Assembly: GCF_009861525.1 (NCBI RefSeq)
Contig: NZ_WVHL01000003.1
Location: forward strand, 372,001 to 436,000
DNA length: 64,000 nt
DNA from: Pseudomonas sp. LD120
GTDB taxonomy: Bacteria; Pseudomonadota; Gammaproteobacteria; Pseudomonadales; Pseudomonadaceae
Reading direction: 5' to 3'
The notes below the pieces were generated by a model. It made no database searches and was not told the DNA's origin. It saw only the letters and a list, made by a program, of their open reading frames with translations. Below, piece by piece: positions 45,613 to 55,200 of the stretch (the stretch's first letter is position 1; each line of letters begins with the position of its first letter). The translations under genes and the position numbers were made by a program.

Positions 45613-46377
45613 CTATCGGTTCAAGTAAGTGCTGGGCGACTGCCCCAGCACCCGACGGAACATCGTGGAGAACGCACCGGGGCTGTCGTAACCCATGTCC
45701 ATTGCGATTCGGGTGACAGGCTCCTGCGCCGCAAGCCGTGCCAGGGCCTGGATCACGCAGGCGCGTTGTCGCCATTGCGCGAAGCTCATGGCGGTCTGCT
45801 GGCGAAACCAGCGATTGAAGGTGCGCAGGCTGATGTGCAACTGCTGCGCCCAGTGCTGGGAGGATTGGTGGATGTCTGGTTGTGCGAGAAAAGCCTGGCA
45901 CAGTGCCAATAACGGCGCTGCTGTCGGTAAAGGAATATGCAGTGGCAACGCAGCGCTGCGTTGCACTTCATGTAGCAGCAGCTTGACCAGTAACCCGTCG
46001 CGTCCGTCCTGATCGTATTCCAGAGGCATTTCAACCGCCTCCAGAAGCAGTTGGCGCAGTAAGGGGGAAACGCTGATGACTCGACAGCCGCCGCTATCGA
46101 AGGGCGCCGCGCCAGGTTCGATGTACAGACTGCGAGTGCTGACCCCGAGCATCAGCACCTCATGTTCCATCTCCGGCGGTATCCACACCGCGCGCTGCGG
46201 CGGCACGACCCAATGGCCCTGATCGGTACCTACCTGCATGACCCCGGTGGCGCCGTAGAGCAACTGTGCCCGTCGATGACGGTGACGCGGCAGGTGTTGG
46301 CCATCGGCGTAGTCGGTGCCGATGGCCAGCACGGCACGCGGCGTGTGATCGAGTTGCTCGATGGGGATATTGCGCAT
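45613..46377 (-). CDS. AraC family transcriptional regulator with cupin domain
   Basis: A 254-residue AraC regulator: N-terminal cupin (HLPRHRHRRAQLLYGATGVM, VVPPQRAVWIPPEMEHEVLM) and C-terminal double helix-turn-helix (WAQQLHISLRTFNRWFRQQT and IAMDMGYDSPGAFSTMFRRV). It is divergent from a TauE/SafE-type exporter 114 bases away, its probable target. Confidence 0.92.
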   Translation of the reverse strand: MRNIPIEQLDHTPRAVLAIGTDYADGQHLPRHRHRRAQLLYGATGVMQVGTDQGHWVVPPQRAVWIPPEMEHEVLMLGVSTRSLYIEPGAAPFDSGGCRVISVSPLLRQLLLEAVEMPLEYDQDGRDGLLVKLLLHEVQRSAALPLHIPLPTAAPLLALCQAFLAQPDIHQSSQHWAQQLHISLRTFNRWFRQQTAMSFAQWRQRACVIQALARLAAQEPVTRIAMDMGYDSPGAFSTMFRRVLGQSPSTYLNR

Positions 46378-46491
46378 GCCGATAGCGTCCTGTGTTTGGC
46401 GAAAACGCCAACATTATTGGCCAGCTTGCTGAAGTCGGCCAGGCACTAAAACCCTATTGTTCGAGGCTTCTGTACAACTGGATGCTGTTCG

Positions 46492-47307
46492 ATGTTCTAT
46501 CTATTGCTGGCACTGTTTGGGTGCGTCACTGGTATCAGCGCCGTGCTGTTCGGTTTTGGTGGCGGTTTTGTGGTGGTGCCGTTGTTGTATTGGATGCTGC
46601 TGGGCAGCCAGGGCGCGGATTCAGCGGCGGGGCAGTCGGCGATGCATATTGCGGTGGCAACCTCGACCTGTGTGATGATCGTCAACGCGCTGGTTGCCAG
46701 TCGGAGGCATCAGCGTGCAGGCAACCTCATTCGTCATTACCTGTGGCCCTTGAGCGCCTACATCGGTTTGGGAGCAATGTTCGGTGCGGCTGCTGCCATG
46801 TGGGTCAGCGGCGAGTTGATCCGCTATGCCTTTATTGTCTACCTGGGCGTCACCATTGCCGATTGCCTGCTGCGACGTGGTTTTCTTGAAGCGTCAAAAG
46901 AGCAGAAGGTGCGTCGATTGGGGGGCAGCGAAACTCTCTTTGGGGGGGTAGGAATAGGTACCATTGCCACCTTTCTTGGCGTTGGCGGCAGCGTCATGAC
47001 CGTACCTTTATTGCGCCGTTGCGGCCTGTCCATGACCCAGGCGACGTCCATGGCCAACCCCCTGAGTATTCCCGTGGCATTGGCGGGAACCGCTACCTAC
47101 TTGGCCTTGGCCCGCTTCAGCCGGTTCGACTTGGGGCCTTGGTTCATCGGCTATGTCGATTTGCTGGCGTTCACGGTGTTGACCCTGGGCTCACTTCTGG
47201 GCATCCGCTTGGCTACGCCCTGGATCGGTCGTATCCCTGATCGTGTACATGCCCGGGTGTATATCGGCCTGTTGCTGTTGGTGCTGATCAGCATGGGCCT
47301 GAAGTGA
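46492..47307 (+). CDS. Sulfite exporter TauE/SafE family protein
   Basis: A 271-residue inner-membrane protein with eight or so helices in two related halves: LFGCVTGISAVLFGFGGGFVVV opens the first half and VGIGTIATFLGVGGSVMTVP the second, each with the family's GxGG motif. TauE/SafE proteins export small sulfonates or sulfite-like anions. The substrate here is unknown; a divergent AraC regulator suggests induction by a specific compound. Confidence 0.9.
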   Translation: MFYLLLALFGCVTGISAVLFGFGGGFVVVPLLYWMLLGSQGADSAAGQSAMHIAVATSTCVMIVNALVASRRHQRAGNLIRHYLWPLSAYIGLGAMFGAAAAMWVSGELIRYAFIVYLGVTIADCLLRRGFLEASKEQKVRRLGGSETLFGGVGIGTIATFLGVGGSVMTVPLLRRCGLSMTQATSMANPLSIPVALAGTATYLALARFSRFDLGPWFIGYVDLLAFTVLTLGSLLGIRLATPWIGRIPDRVHARVYIGLLLLVLISMGLK

Positions 47308-47349
47308 TCACGGCGTCACCTTGGGCAGGGTCGGGATTGCCGTTTGCAG

Positions 47350-48327
47350 CTATTTTGCCTCCAGGCCCGGTGCTTCACGGATCACGAAGTGGTCCAGGTT
47401 CTCGATATTGGCGCTGAACACCCCGAAGGTCGCTTCTGGGTTCTTCTTGCTCGGCACTTGCTTGAGTGTCGGAGTGACGCCGTAGAAGAAACAGTACAAC
47501 CCACGCTGACTGTCGATGGCAGCCTTGATTTCTTCCAGGAAGGCGTTGCGCTTGCGGTAGTTGTCGATCAGTTTCTTGTTCAGATAGACGTTGACCGAAT
47601 AGGGCTTTTTCTTCGATTCACCGACTTCCTTGAACCAGACCTTGGGCTCGAAATCGATGCGAAAGCTCTGGGTGTAGTCCTTGATCTGTTTGATCTTGCC
47701 CCAGTAGATCAGCCCTTTGTTGTCCAGCAGGTACTCGATCTTCTTGAAGAACGAAGCATAGGAGGCGGTGTGCTCACCGATCTTCAGCGGCATGCGCTTG
47801 AGCAGTTCCTTGTCGTCGATATTCGACACGAAGCACTCCACCGGATGGGCGAAAACGCTGGTCTTTTCCGGGGTCGAGTCGCGCCCGGCGTAGGGCTTCT
47901 GCGGGCTGGCGCTGGCGACTGGCGGGTTGTCCCGGGGCGCCTCTGGCGTCGTCGGGCTGGTCGGTCGACGCCCATATTCGCGGCGGGTCAGTAGCAATTC
48001 CGAAGGGAAGTGCTCCTCGCGCTCATCCTCGGCGGCAGCGCCTTCTCCAACGCTCGCGCCTTTGCTGACGCCATAAGGGCAGCTTTCTATATGCAGCGTG
48101 CCGGGCAGGTTCTTGAAGTGCGGGGTGCGGATGTAATTGACGTTCTTGGCATTGAAGGTGCCCAGTTGATTGGTGGCATCGAAGGCGGCACGACATTCAT
48201 CGTTGGGGCACTGAAAGCGTTCCAGGGCCGAATCGAACGCCACGGTTTCATCGAAATTCAAATCCCGCACGTCATAGATCGACAGCGTGTCGTCGAGGCT
48301 GATGCAGTAGGCAGTATCGAATTTCAT
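47350..48327 (-). CDS. Unrecognised 325-residue protein with a zinc-ribbon-like N-terminus
   Basis: I do not recognise this as a named family. Three parts can be seen: an N-terminal domain with Cys40, Cys45, His70, His79 and Cys83 in FQCPNDECRAAF ... NYIRTPHFKNLPGTLHIESC, a spacing that recalls the zinc ribbon of CoiA-like and related nuclease-associated proteins; a disordered Pro/Ser/Thr/Glu-rich linker at about 85-155; and a lysine- and aromatic-rich C-terminal domain (about 160-325) with strands such as GLIYWGKIKQIKDY and TFGVFSANIENLDHFVI. No signal peptide or membrane helix. It stands alone between a TauE exporter and nrdB. Confidence 0.8.
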   Translation of the reverse strand: MKFDTAYCISLDDTLSIYDVRDLNFDETVAFDSALERFQCPNDECRAAFDATNQLGTFNAKNVNYIRTPHFKNLPGTLHIESCPYGVSKGASVGEGAAAEDEREEHFPSELLLTRREYGRRPTSPTTPEAPRDNPPVASASPQKPYAGRDSTPEKTSVFAHPVECFVSNIDDKELLKRMPLKIGEHTASYASFFKKIEYLLDNKGLIYWGKIKQIKDYTQSFRIDFEPKVWFKEVGESKKKPYSVNVYLNKKLIDNYRKRNAFLEEIKAAIDSQRGLYCFFYGVTPTLKQVPSKKNPEATFGVFSANIENLDHFVIREAPGLEAK

Positions 48328-48441
48328 GAGCGCTTGAGTCCTTAAGCGGGGGAGGACACTTTATAACGGCAGGTCTTGAAGCCTGCACGCACTTTAATGG
48401 ACGGTGGAATGAAGCCGGCAATGTGGATTATCGCGGGCAAT

Positions 48442-48471
48442 AAAAAACCCTGAGCCAGTCAGGGTTTTTAT
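48442..48471. terminator. Terminator after nrdB
   Basis: AAAAACCCTGA-GCCAG-TCAGGGTTTTT, 11-bp stem with A and T runs on either side, 20 bases after the nrdB stop. Confidence 0.9.
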
Positions 48472-48491
48472 TGGATTCATCGATCAGGGAA

Positions 48492-49739
48492 TCAATCCCA
48501 GCTCAATGCACCGCCAGTCTGATACTCGATTACACGGGTCTCGAAGAAGTTCTTCTCTTTCTTCAAGTCCATGATTTCGCTCATCCATGGGAACGGGTTG
48601 GTGGTGCCTGGGTACTCTTCTTTCAAACCGATCTGTGACAGGCGACGGTTGGCGATGAACTTGAGGTAGTCCTCCATCATGGCCGCGTTCATGCCCAGTA
48701 CGCCGCGTGGCATGGTGTCGCGAGCGTATTCGATTTCCAGTTGGGTGCCCTGGAGAATCATCTGGGTGGCTTCTTCCTTCATTTCGGCATCCCACAGGTG
48801 CGGGTTTTCGATCTTGATCTGGTTGATCACGTCGATGCCGAAGTTCAGGTGCATGGATTCGTCGCGCAGGATGTATTGGAACTGCTCGGCGACGCCGGTC
48901 ATCTTGTTGCGGCGGCCCATGGACAGGATCTGGGTGAAGCCGCAGTAGAAGAAGATGCCTTCCAGCACGCAGTAGTAGGCGATCAGGTTGCGCAGCAACT
49001 CCTTGTCGGTGTCGACGGTGCCGGTTTCGAACTTCGGATCGGAGATCGAGCGGGTGTACTTCAGGCCCCAGGCGGCTTTCTTCGCGACCGATGGAATCTC
49101 GTGGTACATGTTGAAGATCTCGCCTTCATCCATGGCCAGCGATTCGATGCAGTACTGGTAGGCGTGGGTGTGGATCGCCTCTTCGAACGCCTGGCGCAGG
49201 ATGTACTGGCGGCATTCCGGGTTGGTGATCAGACGGTACACCGCCAGTACCAGGTTGTTGGCAACCAGGGAGTCGGCGGTGGAGAAGAAGCCCAGGTTGC
49301 GCATGACGATGCGGCGCTCGTCGTCGGTCAGACCTTCCGGGGTTTTCCACAGGGCGATGTCGGCGGTCATGTTGACCTCTTGCGGCATCCAGTGGTTTGC
49401 GCAACCGTCCAGGTACTTCTGCCAGGCCCAGTCGTATTTGAACGGCACCAGTTGGTTGAGGTCGGCGCGGCAGTTGATCATGCGCTTTTCATCAACGGCA
49501 ACGCGGGCGGAAGAACCTTCCAGCTCGGCCAGGCCTTCAGCGATGTCGAGCTGGTCCAGAGACGCTTTGGCGCGGGCCACGGCAGCAGAGTCGTTGGCGG
49601 TCACGGCGCGGGCTTCCAGAGCCGCGGCACCACCGGCGCTGTCGAGGCGGTCCATGTTGGCTTCGGTCGCGTGGCCGGCGTTGGTGCCTTTGACCGCAAC
49701 TTCGCCTTCTTCTTTGTCGAATTCGTCCCAGCTCAGCAT
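48492..49739 (-). CDS. nrdB: Class Ia ribonucleotide reductase, beta subunit
   Basis: The 415-residue radical-bearing small subunit that, with NrdA, makes deoxyribonucleotides. The iron-binding residues lie in [17 protein letters not shown] and [17 protein letters not shown], and the C-terminal tail ends with the subunit-binding residues. An N-terminal extension of about 75 residues before the core (rich in Ala, Asp, Glu) is usual in Pseudomonas NrdB. The start ATG of [11 protein letters not shown] has AGGAG upstream. nrdA is not next to it: the next gene upstream is a DUF2790 gene, 661 bases away. Confidence 0.95.
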   Translation of the reverse strand: MLSWDEFDKEEGEVAVKGTNAGHATEANMDRLDSAGGAAALEARAVTANDSAAVARAKASLDQLDIAEGLAELEGSSARVAVDEKRMINCRADLNQLVPFKYDWAWQKYLDGCANHWMPQEVNMTADIALWKTPEGLTDDERRIVMRNLGFFSTADSLVANNLVLAVYRLITNPECRQYILRQAFEEAIHTHAYQYCIESLAMDEGEIFNMYHEIPSVAKKAAWGLKYTRSISDPKFETGTVDTDKELLRNLIAYYCVLEGIFFYCGFTQILSMGRRNKMTGVAEQFQYILRDESMHLNFGIDVINQIKIENPHLWDAEMKEEATQMILQGTQLEIEYARDTMPRGVLGMNAAMMEDYLKFIANRRLSQIGLKEEYPGTTNPFPWMSEIMDLKKEKNFFETRVIEYQTGGALSWD

Positions 49740-50400
49740 GACGTGTCGTCTCCTGCTTGAGGGCCAGATGCCCGTGTGAAAACAAAAGGGTTGGCGTTTC
49801 ACACGGCGCGACTGGCCGCGTTAAATCAATGAGAAATCGTTGTTTGCAGCATGACGCAGGCAATAAACGAAAAATTCGTGTCCGGGTGTCCTGTGGCTGC
49901 TGTCGAGCGGAGCTGAGGGTGTCGGCTCACGCTGAGGATTCAGCAGGTGGTTGGCATCCGCTAAGGGAATGTTGCAGGCCCGTTTTGAGGACGCATTATA
50001 AGGATATTTTCGGTGACGTGGGGCGACCGATAAGCGCAGGCGAGCCTGAGAAAGGGGGGGACTAAGAGCAAAGCGCGGGTTTATAAGGCTTTGGTCGCGG
50101 AAGATTTTTTTTTGCGCTCGAAAAAATCAGCCGGAAGTGGCCAAAAAACAGCCAATTTTACTAGATGTTGTGTTTTTGCAAGCCATTTAACTGCTTTCAA
50201 CACAACTGGATTGGGCTCTGGAAGGGGGGGGATTCTGACTTCTGAATGGGCGAAAAGAGTGCATGCGATGGCCATGGTCGCACGTCGAGGCAGTGATGCT
50301 CATGAGCGGGCTCTGGACGGGAGGCTGGCGAGGTATCTTTGCCGCAAGAGGGATTTCTTGCGGCCGTCAGTCGTCAAGGTCCATGCAATCAACTTGGCTA
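49740..50400. other. Long intergenic region upstream of nrdB
   Basis: A 661-base gap with no credible gene. It holds the nrdB promoter, an NrdR-box-like site near 50158, homopolymer G runs at about 50054 and 50224, and a 9-bp hairpin GCCGCAAGA / TCTTGCGGC at 50341-50364 near the end of the DUF2790 gene. The length could accommodate a small RNA, but I see no clear promoter-terminator pair for one. Confidence 0.5.
50158..50173. promoter_or_regulatory. NrdR-box-like site
   Basis: TTACTAGATGTTGTGT agrees with the 16-base NrdR consensus (acaCwAtATaTwGtgt) at 12 positions. A proper second box at the usual spacing is not evident, so the call is weak. Confidence 0.35.
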
Positions 50401-50664
50401 TTAACCGTTAGAGCAACCATTGCCCATGACGCGGTATTGAAGAATATGCCGTTGGCCGTGGGAGTCTTCATATTCCATACGTGCGGGTACAACTTCGCAT
50501 ACGTTTGGAACTTCGCTCATGGAGATAACTTTGGCGATATCCAGATCAGTGGAGTAAGTGTATTCCTCTACCGGTACTTGCTGATTGGCGACATCAGTCG
50601 GGATCTCATCAGCCATTGCGGTAGCGCACAGGCTGCTGAGGGCCAGAGCTAATAAAGCTTTCAT
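50401..50664 (-). CDS. DUF2790 family secreted protein
   Basis: An 87-residue protein with a signal peptide (MKALLALALSSLCATAMADE) and the DUF2790 domain typical of Pseudomonas: VEEYTYSTDLDIAKVISMSE, VPNVCEVVPARMEYEDSHG and HILQYRVMGNGC, with two cysteines that could form a disulfide. Members of this family are small periplasmic proteins of unknown role, some of them copper- or stress-regulated. AAAGGTAAAAC precedes the start. Confidence 0.9.
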   Translation of the reverse strand: MKALLALALSSLCATAMADEIPTDVANQQVPVEEYTYSTDLDIAKVISMSEVPNVCEVVPARMEYEDSHGQRHILQYRVMGNGCSNG

Positions 50665-51076
50665 TTGTGTTTTACCTTTCTAAGGTCGTGTGGGGTCACG
50701 CAGCCTTTGTGGGGCTGCGTGTGGAACTTGAGTAGAAGATTGATTAACTGCCTTCGTGGGGGCTGCAACTTGGTTAATCAGTTTGCCTGTTTGGCGAGGC
50801 TGATTTTAGGCCTGCGGACGGACCTCATATAGGCGTACTTTTGATAAACACCTTTGACAGTTTTTGTAACAATCGCCGAGAAAGCCCCTTTTCAGGGGCG
50901 CAGTTGAACTTTTTTGTTTTTTGTGGAGATGGCGCTAAGCAGCGATCTTGAGGGGTTCTTATCGATGTCGGGGTATTTCGCAGGGGGTTGTTACTACCAT
51001 CGTCGAATGGTTCTATAGGCGCCCCCCGGCTACAACGGGGTCATACAAAAACAACTATGTCACCGAGGTAAGAAAG
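50665..51076. other. Divergent promoter region of the DUF2790 gene and acs
   Basis: A 412-base gap. It contains a hairpin in the DUF2790 leader (50697-50721), an 8-bp inverted repeat TGATTAAC (50741-50748) / GTTAATCA (50773-50780), and a GCCCC / GGGGC hairpin (50884-50899) followed ten bases later by a T-rich stretch in the acs leader. Promoters for both genes must lie here, but I could not assign -35/-10 boxes with confidence. Confidence 0.5.
50697..50721 (-). promoter_or_regulatory. Hairpin in the DUF2790 mRNA leader
   Basis: CACGCAGCC / GGCTGCGTG, perfect 9-bp stem with a seven-base loop, about 33 bases upstream of the DUF2790 start. Confidence 0.5.
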
Positions 51077-53032
51077 ATGAGTGCGGCTTCTCTGTATCCC
51101 GTTCGTCCCGAGGTTTTGGCCAATACGCTGACTGACGAGGCGACCTACAAGGCCATGTACCAGCAGTCGGTCGTGAACCCGGACGGTTTCTGGCGCGAAC
51201 AGGCCAAGCGTCTCGACTGGATCAAGCCTTTTACCACGGTGAAACAAACTTCCTTCGACGATCACCATGTCGACATCAAGTGGTTCGCCGATGGCACCTT
51301 GAACGTTTCCTACAACTGCCTTGATCGTCATCTCGCCGAGCGTGGCGATCAGATCGCGATCATCTGGGAAGGCGACGATCCTTCCGAAAGCCGCAACATC
51401 ACCTACCGCGAACTGCACGAAGAAGTTTGCAAGTTTGCCAACGCCCTGCGTGGTCAGGACGTACACCGCGGTGACGTGGTGACTATCTATATGCCGATGA
51501 TTCCCGAAGCGGTGGTGGCCATGCTGGCCTGTACCCGTATCGGCGCAATCCATTCGGTGGTGTTTGGCGGTTTCTCCCCTGAGGCCCTGGCCGGTCGCAT
51601 CATCGACTGTCGCTCGAAAGTAGTGATCACTGCCGACGAAGGCATTCGCGCCGGTAAGAAGGTGCCGCTCAAAGCCAATGTCGACGACGCCCTGACCAAC
51701 CCGGAAACCAGTAGCATTCAGAAGGTCATCGTGTGCAAGCGCACTGGTGGCAACATCAAGTGGAACCAGCACCGCGACATCTGGTACGAAGACCTGATGA
51801 AGGTCGCCGGCAGTGTTTGCGCGCCAAAAGAGATGGGGGCCGAAGAAGCGCTGTTCATCCTTTACACCTCCGGCTCCACGGGCAAGCCCAAGGGTGTGCA
51901 GCACACCACCGGTGGTTACCTGTTGTATGCATCCCTGACCCATGAGCGGGTGTTCGACTACCGTCCGGGCGAAGTCTACTGGTGCACCGCGGACGTCGGC
52001 TGGGTCACCGGCCACACCTATATCGTCTATGGCCCGCTGGCCAACGGCGCCACCACCGTGCTGTTCGAAGGCGTGCCCAACTACCCGGACGTGACCCGCG
52101 TAGCGAAGATCGTCGACAAGCACAAGGTCAATGTCCTTTACACCGCGCCAACCGCGATCCGCGCCATGATGGCCTCGGGCACGGCTGCCTGCGAAGGCGC
52201 CGATGGCAGCAGCCTGCGCCTGCTGGGTTCGGTGGGCGAGCCGATCAACCCCGAAGCCTGGGACTGGTACTACAAGAACGTCGGCCAATCCCGTTGCCCG
52301 ATCGTCGATACGTGGTGGCAGACCGAAACCGGCGCCACCCTGATGAGCCCGCTGCCAGGGGCTCATGCCCTGAAGCCGGGTTCCGCGGCGCGTCCGTTCT
52401 TTGGCGTGGTGCCAGCCTTGGTGGATAACCTGGGCAACATTATTGAAGGCGCGGCCGAGGGCAACCTGGTGATCCTCGATTCGTGGCCTGGTCAGGCACG
52501 CACGCTGTATGGCGACCACGACCGCTTTGTCGATACCTACTTCAAGACGTTCCGTGGCATGTACTTCACCGGTGATGGTGCTCGTCGCGATGAAGACGGT
52601 TACTGGTGGATCACCGGCCGGGTGGATGACGTACTCAACGTTTCCGGGCACCGCATGGGCACCGCGGAGATCGAAAGCGCCATGGTCGCTCACCCGAAAG
52701 TTGCCGAAGCGGCGGTGGTTGGGGTTCCTCACGACATCAAGGGCCAGGGCATCTATGTCTATGTGACCCTCAATGGCGGCGAAGAGCCGAACGAAGCCTT
52801 GCGTCTGGAGCTGAAAAACTGGGTGCGTAAGGAAATTGGCCCGATTGCCTCGCCGGATGTCATCCAGTGGGCACCAGGACTGCCGAAAACCCGATCCGGG
52901 AAGATCATGCGGCGGATCCTGCGCAAGATTGCTACCGCGGAGTACGACGGTCTGGGAGATATCTCCACCTTGGCCGACCCAAGCGTGGTGCAGCATCTGA
53001 TCGATACTCATAAGACCATGAACGTCGCCTGA
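51077..53032 (+). CDS. acs: Acetyl-CoA synthetase
   Basis: A 651-residue AMP-forming enzyme that makes acetyl-CoA from acetate. The adenylation loop [11 protein letters not shown] is at 263-273, WWQTETGA near 414 and [20 protein letters not shown] in the hinge region; the C-terminal [10 protein letters not shown] carries Lys609, the lysine controlled by acetylation in other Acs proteins. The ATG of [13 protein letters not shown] has AGGTAAG before it; the longer frame is not supported. In P. aeruginosa an acs gene likewise precedes the aot genes. Confidence 0.96.
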   Translation: MSAASLYPVRPEVLANTLTDEATYKAMYQQSVVNPDGFWREQAKRLDWIKPFTTVKQTSFDDHHVDIKWFADGTLNVSYNCLDRHLAERGDQIAIIWEGDDPSESRNITYRELHEEVCKFANALRGQDVHRGDVVTIYMPMIPEAVVAMLACTRIGAIHSVVFGGFSPEALAGRIIDCRSKVVITADEGIRAGKKVPLKANVDDALTNPETSSIQKVIVCKRTGGNIKWNQHRDIWYEDLMKVAGSVCAPKEMGAEEALFILYTSGSTGKPKGVQHTTGGYLLYASLTHERVFDYRPGEVYWCTADVGWVTGHTYIVYGPLANGATTVLFEGVPNYPDVTRVAKIVDKHKVNVLYTAPTAIRAMMASGTAACEGADGSSLRLLGSVGEPINPEAWDWYYKNVGQSRCPIVDTWWQTETGATLMSPLPGAHALKPGSAARPFFGVVPALVDNLGNIIEGAAEGNLVILDSWPGQARTLYGDHDRFVDTYFKTFRGMYFTGDGARRDEDGYWWITGRVDDVLNVSGHRMGTAEIESAMVAHPKVAEAAVVGVPHDIKGQGIYVYVTLNGGEEPNEALRLELKNWVRKEIGPIASPDVIQWAPGLPKTRSGKIMRRILRKIATAEYDGLGDISTLADPSVVQHLIDTHKTMNVA

Positions 53033-53051
53033 GGCGGCTTCTGAGTCATCC

Positions 53052-53086
53052 AGCCCCGCTCGGCCTCGCGCCGGGCGGGGCTTTTT
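53052..53086 (+). terminator. acs terminator
   Basis: AGCCCCGC / GCGGGGCT with inner CGGC / GCCG pairing, then TTTTT; 20 bases after the acs stop. Confidence 0.9.
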
Positions 53087-53455
53087 GTGCGGGGCGATTT
53101 GCTGCCGCGCAGCTTCTACGGAGTTGTGTGGCCGGTGTAGAGCGGCGGGGCCAGAGAAGAAAGGCGCGAATAAATATCGGATTTATCCAGCAGACGCCTC
53201 TGAATGTTACCGATACTGCCGAAGATGTAACCCCGTGCTCGTTTTCGGGGCCATGGGAAACGTCGGGCCCCATTTATGGGCCTTTATCGCCTCATGCGTA
53301 ATGAGTTATTACGCTGCGCTTGCCGGAATAGAAGGCTTTGCCAATAATAGGCCCGCAATTTGCAGCATGTATCGGTTCCCTGTCTTTTGCTCTTGCATAG
53401 AATTGAAGAGCTGTCAATGCGCTGATCCGGCATTCTCGATGCTTCTGTAATTTGT

Positions 53456-53498
53456 TGTCGCATTGAGGAAATATCGGCTTCCAGCCTGTCGTTAGAAT
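53456..53498 (+). promoter_or_regulatory. ArgR-activated promoter of the aot operon
   Basis: TGTCGC-N8-AA starts at 53456, matching the half-site described for P. aeruginosa ArgR; the -10 box TAGAAT starts at 53493, exactly 37 bases on, and TGTC recurs six bases before it. The -35 region (AATATC) is poor, as expected for an activated promoter. The aruC promoter has the same geometry. Confidence 0.7.
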
Positions 53499-53641
53499 GC
53501 CGGTCACTCGCTCGTCGTTACCCGTGTGTGAGTCCTCTTTGGACTTTGCGGGGCGCAGCACCGCTATTGCTGTTCCACCCATTCGCATATTGGGCTGTTG
53601 CTCACTCTGCCGTTTTCGCCCTTTACCGATGGAGTTCTAAG

Positions 53642-54418
53642 ATGAAGAAACTCGTGCTTCTTGGCGCCCTGGCACTGTCCGTGCTCTCCCTGCCGACGTT
53701 CGCCGATGAAAAGCCGCTGAAAATTGGTATCGAAGCGGCTTACCCTCCGTTTGCCTCGAAAGCGCCGGACGGCACCATCGTCGGGTTTGACTACGACATC
53801 GGCAATGCGCTGTGCGAAGAGATGAAGGTCAAGTGCGTGTGGGTCGAGCAGGAGTTCGATGGTCTGATCCCGGCGCTGAAAGTGCGCAAGATCGATGCCA
53901 TCCTCTCATCCATGTCGATCACCGACGATCGCAAGAAATCCGTGGATTTCACCAACAAGTACTACAACACCCCGGCTCGTCTGGTGATGAAGGCGGGTAC
54001 TCAGGTCAGCGACGGTCTTGCCGAGCTCAAGGACAAGAATATCGGCGTGCAGCGTGGCTCGATCCACGAACGTTTCGCCCGTGAGGTGCTGGCGCCTCTG
54101 GGGGCGCAGATCAAGCCTTACGGCTCGCAGAATGAAATCTACCTGGATGTGGCCGCCGGTCGCCTAGACGGCACCGTGGCCGACGCTACGCTGTTGAATG
54201 ACGGGTTCTTGAAAACCGACGCAGGCAAGGGGTTCGCCTTCGTCGGACCGGCCTTCACCGACGTCAAATACTTTGGCGACGGTGTAGGAATTGCCGTGCG
54301 CAAGGGTGACAAGGCTCACCTGGACAAGATCAACGCCGCCATCGCTGCCATTCGTGAGAACGGCAAGTACAAGCAAATCCAGGACAAGTACTTCGACTTC
54401 GACATTTACGGCAAGTAA
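53642..54418 (+). CDS. aotJ: Arginine/ornithine ABC transporter, periplasmic binding protein
   Basis: A 258-residue binding protein with a signal peptide ([20 protein letters not shown], cut after ADE region) and the family-3 fold: [55 protein letters not shown] and [20 protein letters not shown]. It belongs with the lysine/arginine/ornithine/histidine binding proteins. It is first in the aotJQMOP-argR operon, the arginine and ornithine uptake system of Pseudomonas. The ATG of MKKLVLL was chosen because it starts the signal peptide. Confidence 0.95.
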   Translation: MKKLVLLGALALSVLSLPTFADEKPLKIGIEAAYPPFASKAPDGTIVGFDYDIGNALCEEMKVKCVWVEQEFDGLIPALKVRKIDAILSSMSITDDRKKSVDFTNKYYNTPARLVMKAGTQVSDGLAELKDKNIGVQRGSIHERFAREVLAPLGAQIKPYGSQNEIYLDVAAGRLDGTVADATLLNDGFLKTDAGKGFAFVGPAFTDVKYFGDGVGIAVRKGDKAHLDKINAAIAAIRENGKYKQIQDKYFDFDIYGK

Positions 54419-54510
54419 TTCCGTCGAAACAGTCAGTCCGAGATGGCGCAAGCAGCAGAATCTCTGAAGTTTGCGCCATTTTTTCATCCCAATTTTCGAG
54501 GACCTGAATC

Positions 54511-55200
54511 ATGTTGAAAGGCTACGGGGCTGTCATCCTCGATGGCGCTTGGCTGACGCTTCAGCTCGCCTTGTCGTCCATGGCCCTGGCCATTGTTCTG
54601 GGTCTGATCGGGGTCGCTTTGCGTCTCTCGCCGGTGCGCTGGCTGGCCTGGTTGGGCGATCTGTATTCGACGGTGATCCGGGGTATTCCCGATCTGGTGC
54701 TGATCCTGCTGATCTTTTACGGCGGCCAGGACCTGCTCAACCGTGTGGCGCCGATGCTGGGCTACGACGATTACATCGATCTGAATCCACTGGCCGCCGG
54801 CATCGGCACCCTGGGTTTCATTTTTGGTGCCTATTTGTCGGAAACCTTCCGTGGCGCCTTCATGGCGATCCCCAAGGGGCAGGCGGAAGCGGGAATGGCT
54901 TACGGCATGAGCAGCTTTCAGGTGTTCTTCCGGGTGATGGTGCCGCAGATGATTCGTCTGGCGATTCCCGGGTTCACCAACAACTGGCTGGTACTGACCA
55001 AGGCCACCGCGCTGATTTCGGTGGTGGGGCTGCAAGACATGATGTTCAAGGCCAAGCAGGCGGCAGACGCCACCCGCGAGCCTTTCACCTTCTTCCTCGC
55101 AGTGGCGGCCATGTACCTGGTGCTCACCAGTGTCTCGTTGCTGGCATTGCGTCAACTTGAGAAGCGCTACTCGGTAGGCGTAAGGGCGGCTGATCTATGA
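54511..55200 (+). CDS. aotQ: Arginine/ornithine ABC transporter permease AotQ
   Basis: A 229-residue inner-membrane permease of the HisM/HisQ type, with about five helices and the ATPase-contact (EAA) loop in GQAEAGMAYGMSSFQVFFRV near residues 126-145. LYSTVIRGIPDLVLILLIFY is the usual family segment. It follows aotJ after 92 bases and overlaps aotM by ATGA. Confidence 0.94.
   Translation: MLKGYGAVILDGAWLTLQLALSSMALAIVLGLIGVALRLSPVRWLAWLGDLYSTVIRGIPDLVLILLIFYGGQDLLNRVAPMLGYDDYIDLNPLAAGIGTLGFIFGAYLSETFRGAFMAIPKGQAEAGMAYGMSSFQVFFRVMVPQMIRLAIPGFTNNWLVLTKATALISVVGLQDMMFKAKQAADATREPFTFFLAVAAMYLVLTSVSLLALRQLEKRYSVGVRAADL

Larger units (their letters stand above)
53033..53641. other. acs-aotJ intergenic region
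   Basis: A 609-base gap with the acs terminator at its left end and the ArgR-type aotJ promoter at 53456-53498. The roughly 140-base leader between that promoter and aotJ has no good gene; the left-centre part contains GGGGCC ... GGCCCC (about 53247-53271) as a possible hairpin. No other feature seen. Confidence 0.55.

Noticed and set aside
51041..53011. A 656-codon open frame antisense to acs
   Set aside because: It mirrors the codon bias of acs on the other strand, has no family motifs and no ribosome site. Similar long antisense frames occur over glpQ, gntP and the biotin carboxylase gene.
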